The notes: generated from the letters alone by a model not told the origin. 64,000 nt of DNA from Bifidobacterium primatium (GCF_002802875.1 NZ_PEBI01000001.1:769830-833829), one strand, 5' to 3'. Counted from the stretch's first letter, positions 34,980 through 45,507 are shown. A program made the numbers and translations.

Positions 34980-36449
34980 ATGGCCGAGAATCCATCGACC
35001 AAACCCCGCGAGACCGACGACGTGCCGGTGCCCGCGAGCCTGCGCAAATCACTGAAGAACCGTCATATCCAGCTCATCGCACTGGGCGGCGCCATCGGAA
35101 CCGGCCTGTTCTACGGCTCCGCGGAATCCATCGCACTGGCCGGCCCGGCCATCCTGCTGGCCTACCTCATCGGCGGCCTCGCCATCTTCATGATCGTGCG
35201 CGCGCTGAGCGAGATGTCGGTCGAGGACCCGAAGGCCGGCGCATTCAGCTACTACGCCACCCAGTACTGGTCCAAGCGCGCCGGCTTCGTCTCCGGATGG
35301 AACTACTGGTTCAACTATATCCTCGTCTCCATGGTCGAACTGTCCGTGGTCGGCACGTTCGTGAACTACTGGTTCCCTGCGATTCCGACGTGGGTCTCGG
35401 CGGCCGTGTTCCTCGCCGTCATCGCGGCGGCCAACCTGCTCGGCGTCAGCCAGTTCGGCGAGTTCGAGTTCTGGTTCGCCATCATCAAGATCGTGGCCGT
35501 CGTCGCCATGATCCTCGGCGGCCTCGCCGTCATCATCTTCGCCCTGCCCACCGATTCGGGCGTCAAGGCCAGCTTCGCCAACTGGTTCACCGTGGGCGGC
35601 GGCTTCTTCCCCAACGGCCTGATGACCCACACCGACGGCGGCTGGACCGGCCTGCTCATGGCCCTCGTCGTCGTGATGTTCAGCTTCGGCGGAACCGAGC
35701 TCATCGGCATCACCGCCGGCGAGACCGAGGACCCGCGCCGCACCATCCCGCGCGCCACCAACGACATCATCTGGCGAATCCTCGTGTTCTACATCGGTGC
35801 GCTCGGCGTCATCATGGCCGTGGTGCCGTGGAACATGATCGACGGCAAGTCCAGCCCGTTCGTGCAGATCTTCGACTCCGTGGGCGTGCACGCGGCCGCC
35901 GGCATCCTCAACTTCGTCTGCCTCACCGCCGTGATGAGCGTCTACAACTCCGGCCTGTACGCCAACTCCCGCATGCTGTACTCGCTCGCCAAGCAGGGCA
36001 ATGCGCCCGCATACCTCGGCAGGCTCAACAAAAACGGCGTGCCCGTGGCCGGCGTGCTCACCTCCGCGGTGATCACCGCCATCGCCGTGGTAGTCGTGTT
36101 CCTGTGGCCCGAGTTCGCGTTCAACTACCTGATGTCCATCGCCACGATCGCCGGTATCATCAACTGGACGATGATCATGTTCACCGAGATGAAGTTCCGT
36201 CGCATCGCCTTCGAAGGCAGGTCGCCGACCGATTCCGCACTGGCAGGGCTCTCCGGACAGGAAGCGATCGACGCCATCCACTTCAAGCTGCCCGCAGCCA
36301 AGGTGACGCCGTGGATCGTGCTCGCGTTCCTCGCGCTCGTGGTGGTGCTCATGCTCTTCTCCTCCAGCTACCGTGTGGCCGTGGTCGCCGGCGTGATCTG
36401 GCTGGCCGTGCTGCTGGTGGCCTACCAGCTCACCCAGACGAGGAAGTAG
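34980..36449 (+). CDS. APC-family amino-acid permease
   Basis: 489 aa, ATG 34980 with AAGGAAGG upstream. About twelve membrane helices. The N-terminal signature SLKNRHIQLIALGGAIGTGL is that of the AAT group (AroP, GabP, CycA, AnsP) of proton-coupled amino-acid importers; FSFGGTELIGITAGET (helix 6) and YNSGLYANSRMLYSLAKQG (helix 8) agree. Substrate cannot be told from sequence. The gene follows the parS cluster by about 75 bases and ends in a strong terminator. Confidence 0.9.
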   Translation: MAENPSTKPRETDDVPVPASLRKSLKNRHIQLIALGGAIGTGLFYGSAESIALAGPAILLAYLIGGLAIFMIVRALSEMSVEDPKAGAFSYYATQYWSKRAGFVSGWNYWFNYILVSMVELSVVGTFVNYWFPAIPTWVSAAVFLAVIAAANLLGVSQFGEFEFWFAIIKIVAVVAMILGGLAVIIFALPTDSGVKASFANWFTVGGGFFPNGLMTHTDGGWTGLLMALVVVMFSFGGTELIGITAGETEDPRRTIPRATNDIIWRILVFYIGALGVIMAVVPWNMIDGKSSPFVQIFDSVGVHAAAGILNFVCLTAVMSVYNSGLYANSRMLYSLAKQGNAPAYLGRLNKNGVPVAGVLTSAVITAIAVVVVFLWPEFAFNYLMSIATIAGIINWTMIMFTEMKFRRIAFEGRSPTDSALAGLSGQEAIDAIHFKLPAAKVTPWIVLAFLALVVVLMLFSSSYRVAVVAGVIWLAVLLVAYQLTQTRK

Positions 36450-36482
36450 CGGATACCTCGGAAGCGGGAAGCCGCACTCCGG

Positions 36483-36553
36483 TCGCCCATCGTTGTCACC
36501 GCAATACGCCGATATCGGCGTCCGGCTCCGCGATGACAACGATGGGCGATTTT
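36483..36553 (+). terminator. Rho-independent terminator of amino-acid permease gene
   Basis: Perfect 16-bp stem, 36483-36498 with 36534-36549, followed by TTTT. The 35-base loop contains its own hairpin CGCCGATATCGGCG. Confidence 0.85.
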
Positions 36554-36598
36554 GTATGCAATCGGCATTGACGAGGCATTGACGAGCGCGTTCCGCAT

Positions 36599-37609
36599 TC
36601 ACGCGCGACGCCAGAAATCCACCAGCGCGGCGGCGAACTCCTCCGGCCGGTCGTAGGTCGGGATATGCGCGGCGTCGTCGAATGCGATTGGCGCTATCCC
36701 CAGCGCTTCGGCCTCGCGGTCGTAGACCGCAGTCGGCCAGACGTCGTCGTCCACGCCGTACATGATGTTCATCGGCAGGCCGCGACGACGGTTCGTCGCG
36801 TCGCCGCCTGTAAAATCGTCATCATCATTCCCGCCGCCGTCATGCAGCCGTCGCAGATCGTCGGTGACGTCGTCGAATCGCGTCATGAAATCCGCCACGG
36901 ATGCCAGATGATGACGCGACGTCGCATGCATGTTCTGACGAAACAATTCGGCCAGTTTGTCGCCCTGCGGCTCGTCGCGCAGTTTGGGACGATAGGCGTA
37001 GTACAGCAGCATCGGGCCGAATACGCGAATCAGCGTCGGCGCCGCCGCGAACAGCGGCGTACGCCGCACCGGCACCGCGCCCGAATCGAACACCGTCAAC
37101 GAGCGCAGCAATTCCGGCCGCCGCAACGCCACACGCCGGGCCACGACGCCGCCGAAGCTGTGGCCGACCAGGTCTACGGGCCGGTCGCGCGCACCAAGAC
37201 GTTCCAATATCTCGCATCCGTCGGCCACGAAATCATCCAGGCCATAGGCATGGCGATCGGTCGGCGCGACCGAGTCGGCCTGGCCGCGCTGACTGTAGGC
37301 CACGATTGCGGTGGAACGGCCGGCGATACCGGAGACCCGGTCGGCGCCACCCTGTCCGTCCGGGAAATCATCCATAACGCCTTCGTGAATCCCCAACGCT
37401 TTCCACAGCGCGGGAAAGAACGGGATGAAATCCTCCTTCGAGCCGGTGAAGCCGGGGATGAACACGGCCACGCGGTCGGCGGAGTCGAGATTGCGCGAGC
37501 CGATCGCCGTGAACCGGCCGATCGAACAGTCGATGCCGAACGTGCGAAGAAAATCCGGGGTGTCGAACGGCCCGAACTGCGGAATCCTGGGAAAACGATA
37601 ACTCGCCAT
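36599..37609 (-). CDS. Alpha/beta hydrolase
   Basis: 336 aa from ATG 37609; the frame extends upstream over the divergent neighbour but is unlikely to be translated. The nucleophile elbow is GHSFGG (Ser near 151) after VDLVGHS; the oxyanion-side motif VAVFIPGFTGSKEDF and the late DDVWPTAVYD and DAAHIPTYDRPEEF supply the acid and His. A Gly/Asp-rich insert (GGGNDDDDFTGGD) sits in the cap-to-core linker. Esterase or hydrolase of unknown substrate. It is divergent from the alcohol dehydrogenase gene. Confidence 0.85.
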   Translation of the reverse strand: MASYRFPRIPQFGPFDTPDFLRTFGIDCSIGRFTAIGSRNLDSADRVAVFIPGFTGSKEDFIPFFPALWKALGIHEGVMDDFPDGQGGADRVSGIAGRSTAIVAYSQRGQADSVAPTDRHAYGLDDFVADGCEILERLGARDRPVDLVGHSFGGVVARRVALRRPELLRSLTVFDSGAVPVRRTPLFAAAPTLIRVFGPMLLYYAYRPKLRDEPQGDKLAELFRQNMHATSRHHLASVADFMTRFDDVTDDLRRLHDGGGNDDDDFTGGDATNRRRGLPMNIMYGVDDDVWPTAVYDREAEALGIAPIAFDDAAHIPTYDRPEEFAAALVDFWRRA

Positions 37610-37667
37610 TCGTTCAGCATATCGAACTCCACACTTTCGCAACCAACAGCGCCTACCATGAGGTTGT

Positions 37668-38972
37668 ATGAGTGTTCTACACGAAGACATTGGCAGTGAC
37701 GCAGTGAACGGCAATGAAGCAAACGACAGCAACGACAACGATATGAACGGCGGCGCGCCCGGCGGTCCGACCGGTGATGGAGGCGCTGACTCCGGCAAGC
37801 CTATCGTCGCTTCCACCCCCATGGTTCCCGAGACCATGCATGCGTGGCAGGTGCGGGAGCAGCCGGGGCCCATCACCGGAGAGCCTCTGGAGTGGGTGGA
37901 GAAACCCGTGCCGCAGCCGGGACCGGGCGAGGCGCTGATCCGCGTGCTGGCATGCGGTGTATGCCGCACCGACCTGCATGTCTCTGAAGGCGACCTGCCG
38001 GTGCATCGCGACCATGTGACGCCGGGTCATGAAGTGGTCGGCGAGGTCGTGGCATTGGGACCGGACGCCGGCATCGACGTGTTCGGCAACCGATTCGAGG
38101 CGCATATCGGCGAGCGCGTGGGCGCGGCGTGGCTGCGGCATACGTGCAGCGAATGCGAATTCTGCCATAGCGGCAAGGAGAACCTGTGCCAGCATTCGCT
38201 GTACAACGGCTGGGATGCGAACGGCGGATACGCGGAGTATATGACGGCTCCCATCGACTACCTGTATTCGTTGGAATCGCTGCTCGAAGATGGCGGGAAC
38301 GGGAGCGACGGCACGAGCGGCGCCCCGTATTCGGTGCAGACCGTGGCGCCGCTGATGTGCGCCGGCATCATCGGGTTCCGGGCGCTGAAGCGCACCGGGC
38401 TGCTGGACGGGATCTCATTCGACGGCCTTGACCTCGACAAGGCCCGCGAGCGGATCGCGGAACGGCTCGGGCATAAGCCAGTGCTGGGATTGTATGGCTT
38501 CGGCGGTTCCGCGCATATCACTGCGCAGGTCGCGCTGGCGCTCGGTATGCGCGTGCATGTGCTGACGCGCGGCAAGGATGCGCAGCGGCTGGCGTTGAAG
38601 CTCGGTTGCGCGTTCGCCGACGACGCCTATGAGATGCCGCCGGAGCCGTTGGATGCGGCCATCATCTTCGCGCCGGTCGGGGCGATCGTACTGCCGGCGT
38701 TGGAGGCGCTGCGTCCGGGCGGCGTGCTGTCGTTGGCCGGCATCCATATGAGCGACGTGCCGGCGTTGAACTACGAGAAGCATCTGTTCCACGAGAAGGA
38801 AATCCGTTCCGTGGAGTCGAATACACGGCAGGACGGCCGTGAGTTCCTGGCGTTCGCCGCGGCGCATCACATCACCATCGACGCGCATCCGTATCCGTTG
38901 GATCAGGGCCAGCAGGCGCTGAAGGATTTGAAGGCCGGCGCGTTCACCGGCGCCGCCGTGCTGATGCCGTGA
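37668..38972 (+). CDS. Zinc-dependent alcohol dehydrogenase
   Basis: 434 aa, ATG 37668 with GAGG upstream. The catalytic zinc site is in [10 protein letters not shown] and PGHEVVG; the structural zinc site is [15 protein letters not shown]; the cofactor fold is [17 protein letters not shown]. Members of this family oxidise alcohols or reduce aldehydes with NAD(P)H. Odd: the first 56 residues, before [12 protein letters not shown] where family proteins normally begin, are a low-complexity Asn/Asp/Gly/Pro tract. ATG 37836 would remove it but has no good ribosome site. Confidence 0.9.
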   Translation: MSVLHEDIGSDAVNGNEANDSNDNDMNGGAPGGPTGDGGADSGKPIVASTPMVPETMHAWQVREQPGPITGEPLEWVEKPVPQPGPGEALIRVLACGVCRTDLHVSEGDLPVHRDHVTPGHEVVGEVVALGPDAGIDVFGNRFEAHIGERVGAAWLRHTCSECEFCHSGKENLCQHSLYNGWDANGGYAEYMTAPIDYLYSLESLLEDGGNGSDGTSGAPYSVQTVAPLMCAGIIGFRALKRTGLLDGISFDGLDLDKARERIAERLGHKPVLGLYGFGGSAHITAQVALALGMRVHVLTRGKDAQRLALKLGCAFADDAYEMPPEPLDAAIIFAPVGAIVLPALEALRPGGVLSLAGIHMSDVPALNYEKHLFHEKEIRSVESNTRQDGREFLAFAAAHHITIDAHPYPLDQGQQALKDLKAGAFTGAAVLMP

Positions 38973-39027
38973 GGCATGGATATATGGCCAGCAGCGGCCG
39001 AAGTGGGACCGTCGACTGAGTGGACAA

Positions 39028-39077
39028 CTCCCCTCAGTCGGCTACGCCGACAGCTCCCCTCATACATGAGGGGAGCC
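39028..39077. repeat. R1 palindromic repeat
   Basis: CTCCCCTCAGTCGGCTACG, then CGCCGACAGCTCCCCTC and GAGGGGAGCC, giving two adjacent stems. Confidence 0.85.
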
Positions 39078-39149
39078 AAGATGCTGTGACCGTAGCCAGC
39101 CTGAGCGGAGGCTTGCCTACTGGCATCCTGGGCGAGGCGAAACAACGCC

Positions 39150-39247
39150 ACTGTCATCCTGAGCGAGCGCAGCGAGTCGAAGGATCTTCGGAGACCTTCC
39201 AAAAGATCCTTCGAATCCGACCTACGGCCTCCGCTCAGGATGACAGT
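39150..39247. repeat. MITE-like hairpin R2, copy 1
   Basis: Terminal inverted repeats ACTGTCATCCTGAGCG (39150-39165) and its exact complement (39232-39247) enclose an inner GAAGGATCTT/AAGATCCTTC stem. A second copy is at 54839-54935. Confidence 0.85.
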
Positions 39248-39384
39248 AGGTGGTGTCTCCGCTCATGCTGACAACGGTCACAGCCACGCCCCCCTCAAGA
39301 CTGAGAGGCTGAGCCGTCAAGACGACAGTCCGGTGGACTGTCGTCAGGCGATGCGAGCGCGAGGACACTTCCGGTCCGTTTCCC

Positions 39385-39435
39385 GGCTCCCCTCAAGATT
39401 GAGGGGAGCTGTCGGCGAAGCCGACTGAGGGGAGT
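39385..39435. repeat. R1 palindromic repeat
   Basis: GGCTCCCCTC/GAGGGGAGC and GTCGGC/GCCGAC stems followed by TGAGGGGAG, just downstream of the GH127/GH146 gene, where it may act as its terminator. Confidence 0.85.
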
Positions 39436-39456
39436 TGACCAGCGGGAGCCCACGCC

Positions 39457-42400
39457 CTACGCGCGACGGCGACGCAGCGTGAGCACCACGCCCACACCGG
39501 CGAGCGCGACGACGACCAATGCCACCGCGCCCACGGCCGCGCCGGTCCTGCCCAGCTTGCCGGTGGCGGAGCCGGACTTGCCGTCCTGCTCGTTGCCGCC
39601 GTACTGGGCACCGCTGTTGGCACCGTTGTTGGCACCGTTCGCGGAGCCGGAACCGTTGCCGCCGGGCTGCTGACCATTGCTGCCCGTGTTGCTGCCGTCG
39701 CCCGAACCCGAGCCGTTGCCGTCGGCGGGCACGGTCACGGTGATCTGCGCGCTGGCGCCGGTGGTCGGGTCGGTCACGGTCACGGTGGTCTCGCCGGCCT
39801 TGAGGCCCTTGATGCGGCGGTCGGAGGTCGGGTTGGCGCCCATGTCGACGAAGCCGACGACCTTCTCGTCCGCGATCTTCCAATCCAGCTTGCTCACGTC
39901 GACGCCATCGCCCTTGACCGTCACGTTCAGACCGGTTTCGGCGCCGATCTTCAGCGTGAGCCTGCCGCCGTCCACACCGTCGCCGGTGATGTTCAGCGTC
40001 GGCTTGACCGGCGTGGTCTCGTCGGCCTTGTCGAGCTTCACGGTGTACGTGGTCTTGGAGCCGTTCTCAGCGGTTACGACGACCGTCACGACGCCCTTGG
40101 CGACGGTGACGTCGGCCGTGGCGGCCGCGTCATTCAGCGAGTATTCGACCTGCTGCGCGGTGACGCCGTCCGGGTCGGCGACCTTCACGGTCGTGCCGTC
40201 GGCCGTGGCCGCGGTCTTGAGCTGGTCTGCGGTCAGCGCGACGCCGGCCACGGCGAGCGTCTTGAGCGAGGAGTCGTCCGACTTCTTCGCTTCGACGGTC
40301 ACGTCGAACGTGGCGGTCTTGGTCTCGTCGGCCTTGAGCTTCACGGTCAGGGTCTGCTTTCCGGTCTTCGAGCCGTCGAATCCGGTGACCGTGTAGTCGG
40401 CGGCGTCAAGCACCTTCTCGGTCTTGTCGCTCATGACGGCGGTCACCTCAAGGCCGGCCGCGTCGAACTTGTCGCCCACGGTGTACGTGGCCTTGGTCGG
40501 TTGCTTGGTCACCTTGATGGATTCCACGGTCGCTTCGGCCGGCTCGTCGCCGCTTTCGCCCGGGAACAGTTCGGCGAGGCCGACGGCGCGGTTCCAGACC
40601 TTGAAGTTGTCGATCTGGCCGCCGAAGTCCTTGTCGGAACCGTAGAACGACAGGCCGAGGTAGCCGGAGGCGCTGGTGGTGCCGGCGAAGTCGGCGGCGG
40701 TGAGCGTGGTGGCCTTGGTGGCCACGAGCTTGCCGTCGAGGTAGTAGCTGATGGACTTGCCGCCCTTGACTACCACGTCCACGTGCACCCACGTGTTCTT
40801 GGCGGGCGTGGAGCCGGTCAGCTGGGTCTGCAAGCCGTTCTTCGAGGCCTCGACGCGCGTGTTGGAGCCGCAGTTGACGATGTTCACCAGATAGTTCTTG
40901 TCGTTCTGGCCGAGGGCCCACGGGTAGACGCAGGTGTTGGCGCCGTCCCACTGGTAGTCGGCGGAGATGGTGATGTCCTTCTGGCCGGATGCGACCACGC
41001 CGGACGGGATCGTCACGTACGCCGAGCTGCCGTGGCTGCCGCCCGGCACCTTCAGCGACTTGCCGTTGTCGTCATGGTCGGCGAGGGTGGCGCCGGAGTT
41101 CACGATTTTGCCGTCGAGCCTGTCGCCGGCGGAGCCGGTGTTGTCGACGACGGCGTTTGCGTCGGCCGAGGCGGAGTCGCCGTCGAACGTGTACTCGAGG
41201 ACCGGGTCGCCGGACGGCACCTTGGCGCCGTCCTTGACGATGGTGACCGTGTAGTACTTCACGGTCTTGTGGTCCTGCGCGTAGGAGGCGATGTCGACGG
41301 TGGTCACGTCGTTGTCGAGCGTGATCGTGCGGGCCTTCGTGTCGTCGATGACGACGCCGTCGACGGTGACGTACGATCCGGCGTCCTTGACGCCGATCGT
41401 CGCGTCGACGGACTTCGCGTCCTTCGGCACGGTGAGCGTGTACGCCGTCTTGGAGCCGCTGAACGCCGGGGCGAGGTCGCCGTCGGAGAACTTCAGCGAC
41501 TTGAGCGCGGCGTCGTCGTTCAGGCCGGCGGCGTTCTGTATGCGCACGCCGTAGACGCCGCCTACGAGGCCGCCGGTGGACTTGTACAGCACGCGGACCT
41601 TGCCGTCCTTGGCCTGGGCGACCAGGTCGGCGGGCAGTTCCTGCGTATCCCAGTAGAAGGCGTTGGCACCGTTCTTGTCGTTGATGGTGACGGTGTACGT
41701 CTTCGCGTTGGCGGAGACCTCGCCCTTCGAGTTGTCGGCGACCGGCGTCGGGTCGACGATCATGCTGAACGTGCGGCCCTTGTCTCCCGAGTAGTACTGG
41801 GTGCTCAGGTAGTTCTTGGCGCCGGCGGTCACCTTCAGGTCGTAGCTGAACCAGCCGTTGGCCTTGGCGTCGCGGTACTGCTTGCCGGAGTAGGTGCCGG
41901 CGTTCGAGTCGTCGGACTTGGCGGCGTTATGGGCGAGCTCCTGCTGGAACTCGTTGTCGAAGGCGTCGACCGCGTCGGTGATGAGCGACTGGGTGGCGGC
42001 GTCGGTCTTCTTCTTGAGGATGTTCTGCTGGTAGGCGTCGGAGTCGACTTCGGCCATGTCCCAGTAGATGGCGTACGTGGTCTTGTACGTCGAGTAGTAG
42101 GGGTGCAGTTCGAGTCCGGCGGCGTCGCCGTCGACGTTCCTGAACTTGAACGTCAGGGTCTCGCGGTTGCCCTCGTTCGCGTTGTCGGTGCGGACGAGGT
42201 TGCCGGTCTTGCCGTCGGCGCTGATGCCCTTGAGCCATTCGCTTACGCTCTGTCCGTCGGTCGGGATGACTGCGGCCTTCGCGTTGGCGTCGGAGTCGTA
42301 GTTGGCCACGCGCACCTTCACGCCGCCGTACGAGTAGTTCGTCTTGTAGTTGGTGTCGGTGAGCGCGCCGGCGAGCACGACGGGGCCGTACTGGAAGGCG

Positions 42401-45189
42401 ACCCAGTTCTTGTTGTCGGCGGCGTCGATGGCCTGGAGCCTGGCGGGCAGCGTGTACTCGATGCTCGTGCCGTCCTTGATGGCGACCGTCAGCCAGCCGT
42501 TGGCGTCCTTGGCGGCGACGTCCTGCGTCTTGCCGTCGACGACGAGCTTGATGCCGGAGGCGATGGCCCATTCGGGCACGCGCAGCTTGAGGTTGGCGGA
42601 GCCGGAGCCGGAGACCTTGAACGTCACGACGTCCTGCTTCGGCACGTTCGCCGTCTGGACGATCTTCAGGTCATGGCGCTTGTCGGTGTAGGTGGACGAC
42701 CAGAACATGTTCACGTAGACGTTGTCCTTGTCGGTGAAGTAGAACGAGTCGTTGAGCTTGGCGAAGTTCTCGATGCCGGTGCCCTGGCAGCACCAGTACT
42801 CGCCGATCGCGCTGCCGAACCAGTCGGCGTCGTAGTCGGTGCCGGAGACGCCGAACACCTTCGGGTAGCCGGCCTTCATCGGCTGGAAGTACATGGTCAT
42901 GCCGGTCTCGGGGTTCTGCGAGGCCACGATGGCGTTGATGAACGTGTGCTCGTAGTACTCGGAGTACTTCGAGTCCTTGGTCACCTGGAACAGCAGGCGG
43001 GCGAGCTTGAGCATGTTGTACTCGTTGCAGGTCTCCACGGTGGAGAAGTTGCGGTAGCCGCCGTTCTGGTCGCCGTTCTGGGTGGCGTCCTTCCACAGCT
43101 GGTCGGCCACGTGGAAGTGCTCGGACTGCGAGTTGCCGCCGTTCACATACGTGTGGTCGTTGACGACGATGTCGAAGAAGTTCTTCGCGGCCTTGAGGTA
43201 CAGGCTGGTGAGCTTGCCCTGCTCGTCGGCGGAGAGACTGTTGTAGAGGTCCTGGTCCTCGGTGTAGGCCACGTAGCGCTGCATGGCGCCGGTGAGCTTC
43301 GGGATCGTGGTGTTGGCGTGCAGGCCGTTGAGCACGTCCTGGCCGTTGGCGAGCTTCTGGAACAGCGCGGTCTCGTCGAAGAGGTGCGCGGCCTGGAGCA
43401 CGGTCTGCTTGTCTTCGGCGTTGGCAATCTCCGCCACCTGGTAGAGCGCGTCGTTCATGCCGCCGTATTCGGTCTGGAGCATGTTGGTGCCGGCATGTGC
43501 GGCCTTCCAGTTGACGACGTACTTGGCGAAGTCGACGGCCGCGTCCTTGGCGGTCTCACGGGTCTCGGCGTCGGTGGAGTACTTGTACGCCTCCACCATG
43601 CCGGCCTCGATCTTATGCAGGTTGTAGAACGGCACGAGCAGGCCGCCACCGCCGTTCGGCACGTAGCTGGCCGAGAACGCGGGGAAGAATCCGGCGTTGG
43701 CGGCGTCCTTCTTGGCGTAGGCCTCCTGCGCCTCGCGGATGCCCTTGACCACGGCGGTCAGGTTCGCGGAAAGCTCCTTCTTCTGTGCGTCCGTGGCGAA
43801 CGTGGAGCGCTGCGCCTGCGAGGCCGCGGAGATCCAGTGGCCTACGAAGTGGCCGGTGAAGCGGGTCGGGTTGTTGGACTTGTCGGGGTTGCGGGAGCCG
43901 GACGGGCCGTTCTCCCAGCCGCCGTAGTTCTGCGCGCCCTTGGTGTCGAGGCCGGCGTTCGCGCGGAACTCGACGAGCAGTCGGTCGGGCTTGAAGGAGA
44001 GCAGGTATTCGACCTCCTTCTGGCCGGCGTTCTGCAGGTAGGAGTCGGAGACGGTCACGTTGTCCATGCCCTGTTCGGAAAGGTAGTTCTTGAGGTATTC
44101 CACGTCGCCGCTGCCGCCGTTGTCGGTCTGGGCGGGCACGGTCACGGTGAAGGTCCTGCTCACCGCCGCCGAGCCGTACGACGAGGTGACGGTGATCTTG
44201 GCGGTCGCGTCCTTCTCGCCCACGGCCGGACGCGTGACAACACCGTCGTTGGAGACGACGTCCTGATTGTCGGACGAGTAGGCGAGCGTCGAGCCGTTGG
44301 CGGCGTCGGCGTTGAACGTCAGGTTGGAGGTGGCCTTCGACGCGATGTTCACGTTGTCGAGCGCGGCCTGCGCGAGCTTTTCGGCGCTGAAGTCCTTGAC
44401 GCCGATCTTGGCCTCGCGCTCCACGTCGGCCGTGGTGGCGACGGTGTTCCACAGCTTCACGTCGTCAAGCGAGCCGGTGAGCTGGCCGCCGCTGGCATGC
44501 GTGCCGTTCCAGCCGATGTACTTGGTGGTGTCGTCGGCGGCGATCGTGCCGGCCGACGTCGTGTTGCCGGCGGTCGCCGTCCTGCCTTCGCCGTTGATGT
44601 AGAACTTCGCGGTCTTGGTCTTGGCATCGAACGTGACCATCACGTGCGTCCACGTATTCGCCGGGAAGATGTCGGCACGGCTGCCGGAAAGATTGAATTC
44701 GAGCGGCTGTCCGCTGCCGGCGCCGTTTGCGCCGATGCCCACCGAAAGCACGAGCGGCTTGGAGTCGGAGGCGGAGCTCAGATACCATCCGCCCTCGTTG
44801 TACTTGCCCTTGCCCCACATGAGGATCTGCTCGCCGGTCATCGTCTTGCTCGGGTTCCAGTAGAACGAAAGGGAGAGGCTCTCCGGCTGGAGTTTCTGGC
44901 TTGCGCCGAGGCTCAGTGCGCCGGCGTCGAGTTTGACGGCCTGGCCGTCCACGCCGTCCACATAGGTCGGCGTGCCCTTGTATGCGGCGACGGTGTTCTT
45001 GACCGTGCTTGAATCGGTCAGATTGCCGTTGAATCCAAGGTCGAGCACGTTGTTGGTTTCATTCGTCGACTCGGTGATCGTCGACTTGTCGGCGGCGAAC
45101 GCCGTGCCGGCCGGCATCAACGCCAGCAGCATCGGCACGGTCGCGGCCATCGCCACTCCCCTGCGCCATCGTGATGGTTTCCTATCCAT
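39457..45189 (-). CDS. Wall-anchored beta-L-arabinofuranosidase (GH127/GH146) with LamG domains
   Basis: 1910 aa from ATG 45189 (AGGAGG 11 bases upstream; the longer frame to 45441 crosses the promoter). Signal peptide to about 35; LamG-like domain 45-245; Ig-like domain 255-350; catalytic (alpha/alpha)6 barrel and beta domain about 360-1050; second LamG 1325-1540; Ig-like domains 1550-1870; LGRTG, helix and RRRRA at the end. The zinc-thiolate centre of the family is intact: Glu719 and Cys721 in ETCNEY, Cys800 and Cys801 in YWCCQGTGIENF; the first of the pair is the nucleophile in HypBA1. It would release beta-linked arabinose from plant glycans outside the cell. The extracellular form fits GH146 better than the cytoplasmic HypBA1. 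Confidence 0.88.
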   Translation of the reverse strand: MDRKPSRWRRGVAMAATVPMLLALMPAGTAFAADKSTITESTNETNNVLDLGFNGNLTDSSTVKNTVAAYKGTPTYVDGVDGQAVKLDAGALSLGASQKLQPESLSLSFYWNPSKTMTGEQILMWGKGKYNEGGWYLSSASDSKPLVLSVGIGANGAGSGQPLEFNLSGSRADIFPANTWTHVMVTFDAKTKTAKFYINGEGRTATAGNTTSAGTIAADDTTKYIGWNGTHASGGQLTGSLDDVKLWNTVATTADVEREAKIGVKDFSAEKLAQAALDNVNIASKATSNLTFNADAANGSTLAYSSDNQDVVSNDGVVTRPAVGEKDATAKITVTSSYGSAAVSRTFTVTVPAQTDNGGSGDVEYLKNYLSEQGMDNVTVSDSYLQNAGQKEVEYLLSFKPDRLLVEFRANAGLDTKGAQNYGGWENGPSGSRNPDKSNNPTRFTGHFVGHWISAASQAQRSTFATDAQKKELSANLTAVVKGIREAQEAYAKKDAANAGFFPAFSASYVPNGGGGLLVPFYNLHKIEAGMVEAYKYSTDAETRETAKDAAVDFAKYVVNWKAAHAGTNMLQTEYGGMNDALYQVAEIANAEDKQTVLQAAHLFDETALFQKLANGQDVLNGLHANTTIPKLTGAMQRYVAYTEDQDLYNSLSADEQGKLTSLYLKAAKNFFDIVVNDHTYVNGGNSQSEHFHVADQLWKDATQNGDQNGGYRNFSTVETCNEYNMLKLARLLFQVTKDSKYSEYYEHTFINAIVASQNPETGMTMYFQPMKAGYPKVFGVSGTDYDADWFGSAIGEYWCCQGTGIENFAKLNDSFYFTDKDNVYVNMFWSSTYTDKRHDLKIVQTANVPKQDVVTFKVSGSGSANLKLRVPEWAIASGIKLVVDGKTQDVAAKDANGWLTVAIKDGTSIEYTLPARLQAIDAADNKNWVAFQYGPVVLAGALTDTNYKTNYSYGGVKVRVANYDSDANAKAAVIPTDGQSVSEWLKGISADGKTGNLVRTDNANEGNRETLTFKFRNVDGDAAGLELHPYYSTYKTTYAIYWDMAEVDSDAYQQNILKKKTDAATQSLITDAVDAFDNEFQQELAHNAAKSDDSNAGTYSGKQYRDAKANGWFSYDLKVTAGAKNYLSTQYYSGDKGRTFSMIVDPTPVADNSKGEVSANAKTYTVTINDKNGANAFYWDTQELPADLVAQAKDGKVRVLYKSTGGLVGGVYGVRIQNAAGLNDDAALKSLKFSDGDLAPAFSGSKTAYTLTVPKDAKSVDATIGVKDAGSYVTVDGVVIDDTKARTITLDNDVTTVDIASYAQDHKTVKYYTVTIVKDGAKVPSGDPVLEYTFDGDSASADANAVVDNTGSAGDRLDGKIVNSGATLADHDDNGKSLKVPGGSHGSSAYVTIPSGVVASGQKDITISADYQWDGANTCVYPWALGQNDKNYLVNIVNCGSNTRVEASKNGLQTQLTGSTPAKNTWVHVDVVVKGGKSISYYLDGKLVATKATTLTAADFAGTTSASGYLGLSFYGSDKDFGGQIDNFKVWNRAVGLAELFPGESGDEPAEATVESIKVTKQPTKATYTVGDKFDAAGLEVTAVMSDKTEKVLDAADYTVTGFDGSKTGKQTLTVKLKADETKTATFDVTVEAKKSDDSSLKTLAVAGVALTADQLKTAATADGTTVKVADPDGVTAQQVEYSLNDAAATADVTVAKGVVTVVVTAENGSKTTYTVKLDKADETTPVKPTLNITGDGVDGGRLTLKIGAETGLNVTVKGDGVDVSKLDWKIADEKVVGFVDMGANPTSDRRIKGLKAGETTVTVTDPTTGASAQITVTVPADGNGSGSGDGSNTGSNGQQPGGNGSGSANGANNGANSGAQYGGNEQDGKSGSATGKLGRTGAAVGAVALVVVALAGVGVVLTLRRRRA

Positions 45190-45507
45190 GCGAGAGTCGT
45201 CCTCCTCTTGACTGTGTCTCGTGATGTTTCTCCCCTGCCGTGGCGCGCTGGTGACGAGACTCGATATCGGTCGCCGATCGTCGGTCGTCGATTGGTCGGT
45301 TATGAAATCGATTGGCCGGGCCGTCGTCGTCTGCTTCTCCTTGCGCGGGATCCTCGCTGTTGAGAGCCTGCACCTGGTCGGCACGGTTTTCAGTTGTGCC
45401 GACCGCCACGTCGACAGGGCACACCGACCGTCGTGCGTCAATCCGTTATGGCGCCGATGGTCGTCGTGATGATGCTACTTGCCGTTGTGACATACATCAC
45501 TGTACTG
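45190..45507 (-). other. Long 5' leader of GH127/GH146 gene
   Basis: About 320 bases between the predicted promoter and the start codon. I see no gene, and no riboswitch I can name. Confidence 0.4.

Larger units (their letters stand above)
38973..39456. other. Repeat-filled intergenic region
   Basis: No gene seen. Contains R1 copies at 39028-39077 and 39385-39435 and the MITE-like hairpin R2 at 39150-39247. Confidence 0.8.

Noticed and set aside
40501-45012. 1503-codon plus-strand frame opposite the GH127/GH146 gene
   Set aside because: Antisense shadow of a high-GC gene: Val/Gly/Arg/His-rich, no domains, while the minus strand encodes intact catalytic motifs.
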